Assembly (NCBI RefSeq): GCF_017744115.1
Contig: NZ_JAGHQW010000016.1
Coordinates: 43,686 to 107,685, forward strand
From: Salinisphaera sp. G21_0
Lineage (GTDB): Bacteria > Pseudomonadota > Gammaproteobacteria > Pseudomonadales > Endozoicomonadaceae
DNA length: 64,000 bases
Direction: 5' to 3'
The notes below the pieces were generated by a model. The model was not told the DNA's origin. It saw only the letters and a list, made by a program, of their open reading frames with translations, and made no database searches. Of the stretch, positions 63,760-64,000 are shown piece by piece. The number at the start of each line of letters is the position of its first letter. Within the stretch, counting starts at the first letter, position 1. A program made the position numbers and the translations under genes.

Positions 63760-64000
63760 GAGACTGTTGTAAAAGTTACTGATCATTAACTCAGGATAAA
63801 AACTCAAAGTCGTCTATAACTACAGTATCTGATTAGCTGAAGAAGGAGGATAATTATGTACCCATCCGACCTTACTGATGACGAGTGGGCAACCCTCAAG
63901 CCTCTATTCCCTGACCCTGGCTATGATACTCCAAAAAATGGTCGACCACGTGACTGGAGTTATCGTCTGATATTGAATGCCATATTCTATCTCACTAAAA
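63760..64000 (+). mobile_element. IS5-family element, left part (cut by window edge)
   Basis: GAGACTGTTGTAAAAGT near 63760 resembles IS5-type terminal repeats (GAGAC...TGCAAAA) and lies about 100 nt before the transposase start. The exact end cannot be confirmed because the other end is outside the window. Confidence 0.5.
63856..64000 (+). CDS. IS5-family transposase, N-terminal part (cut by window edge)
   Basis: From an ATG at 63856 with AAGGAGGA just upstream, the frame reads MYPSDLTDDEWATLKPLFP and then GRPRDWSYRLILNAIFYLTK, the conserved N-terminus (DUF4096) of IS5-type transposases. Only 48 codons are visible. The DDE core is outside the window. Confidence 0.85.
   Translation, partial: MYPSDLTDDEWATLKPLFPDPGYDTPKNGRPRDWSYRLILNAIFYLTK

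Overview
The window looks like a chromosome segment of a marine, host-associated gammaproteobacterium, most likely Endozoicomonas or a close relative. This rests on gene order (smpB, ratA, rnfH, bamE, fur, recN, grpE, dnaK, dnaJ, as in Pseudomonas and Oceanospirillales), on the number of eukaryote-like or effector-like proteins, and on abundant IS, MITE and toxin-antitoxin genes. It is an inference from sequence character; no rRNA is present.

Left part (1-8.3 kb): the start of a type IV pilin, a small membrane protein, and a complete histidine-utilisation locus. hutC-hutU-hutH run leftward. A single divergent gene encodes HutI and HutG fused in one polypeptide. A perfect HutC-type palindrome lies between the two units. 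A protein of unknown function with a duplicated ~45-residue unit follows.

Accessory island (8.7-17.1 kb): three toxin-antitoxin modules (DinJ/RelE-like, Phd/ParE-like, BrnTA), an ISKra4-family element, a lipase-like gene preceded by an ORF that overlaps it at an A9 run, scraps of a Mu-like prophage, and an IS21-family element whose istA carries a 2-nt frameshift. The island ends at the 3' end of ssrA (tmRNA), a common integration site.

Core block (17.1-29.2 kb): ssrA, smpB, a sodium:neurotransmitter-type transporter, ratA-rnfH, bamE/fur (divergent), two tandem DUF2158-like genes with acidic tails, recN with a LexA box, and the heat-shock genes grpE, dnaK and dnaJ with two sigma-32-like promoters. 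A 166-bp MITE sits in the grpE leader. An almost identical copy, in opposite orientation, lies at 53.0 kb.

Effector-like region (29.3-42.2 kb): an 833-residue protein with an N-terminal RING-H2 finger and about 22 ankyrin repeats, a POT-family peptide transporter, a 2454-residue protein with two AAA+ ATPase modules followed by a transglutaminase-like Cys-His-Asp domain, and a small Gly/Cys-rich membrane protein. The RING-ankyrin protein and the giant protein are the best candidates for undescribed biology.

Right part (42.3-64 kb): housekeeping and envelope genes (CNNM/CorC-like protein, imelysin-like lipoprotein, a second pilin, DsbA-like protein, H-NS-like protein, FadD, GIY-YIG protein, aromatic amino-acid permease, SEC-C protein, CvfB, thioesterase, META/YbaY lipoprotein, hemolysin III, DEAD-box helicase, aldo/keto reductase). 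Among them are three more effector-like genes: a C39-like cysteine protease, an alpha/beta hydrolase and a hypothetical protein. Several families of palindromic repeats occupy the intergenic spaces. The window ends inside an IS5-type transposase gene.
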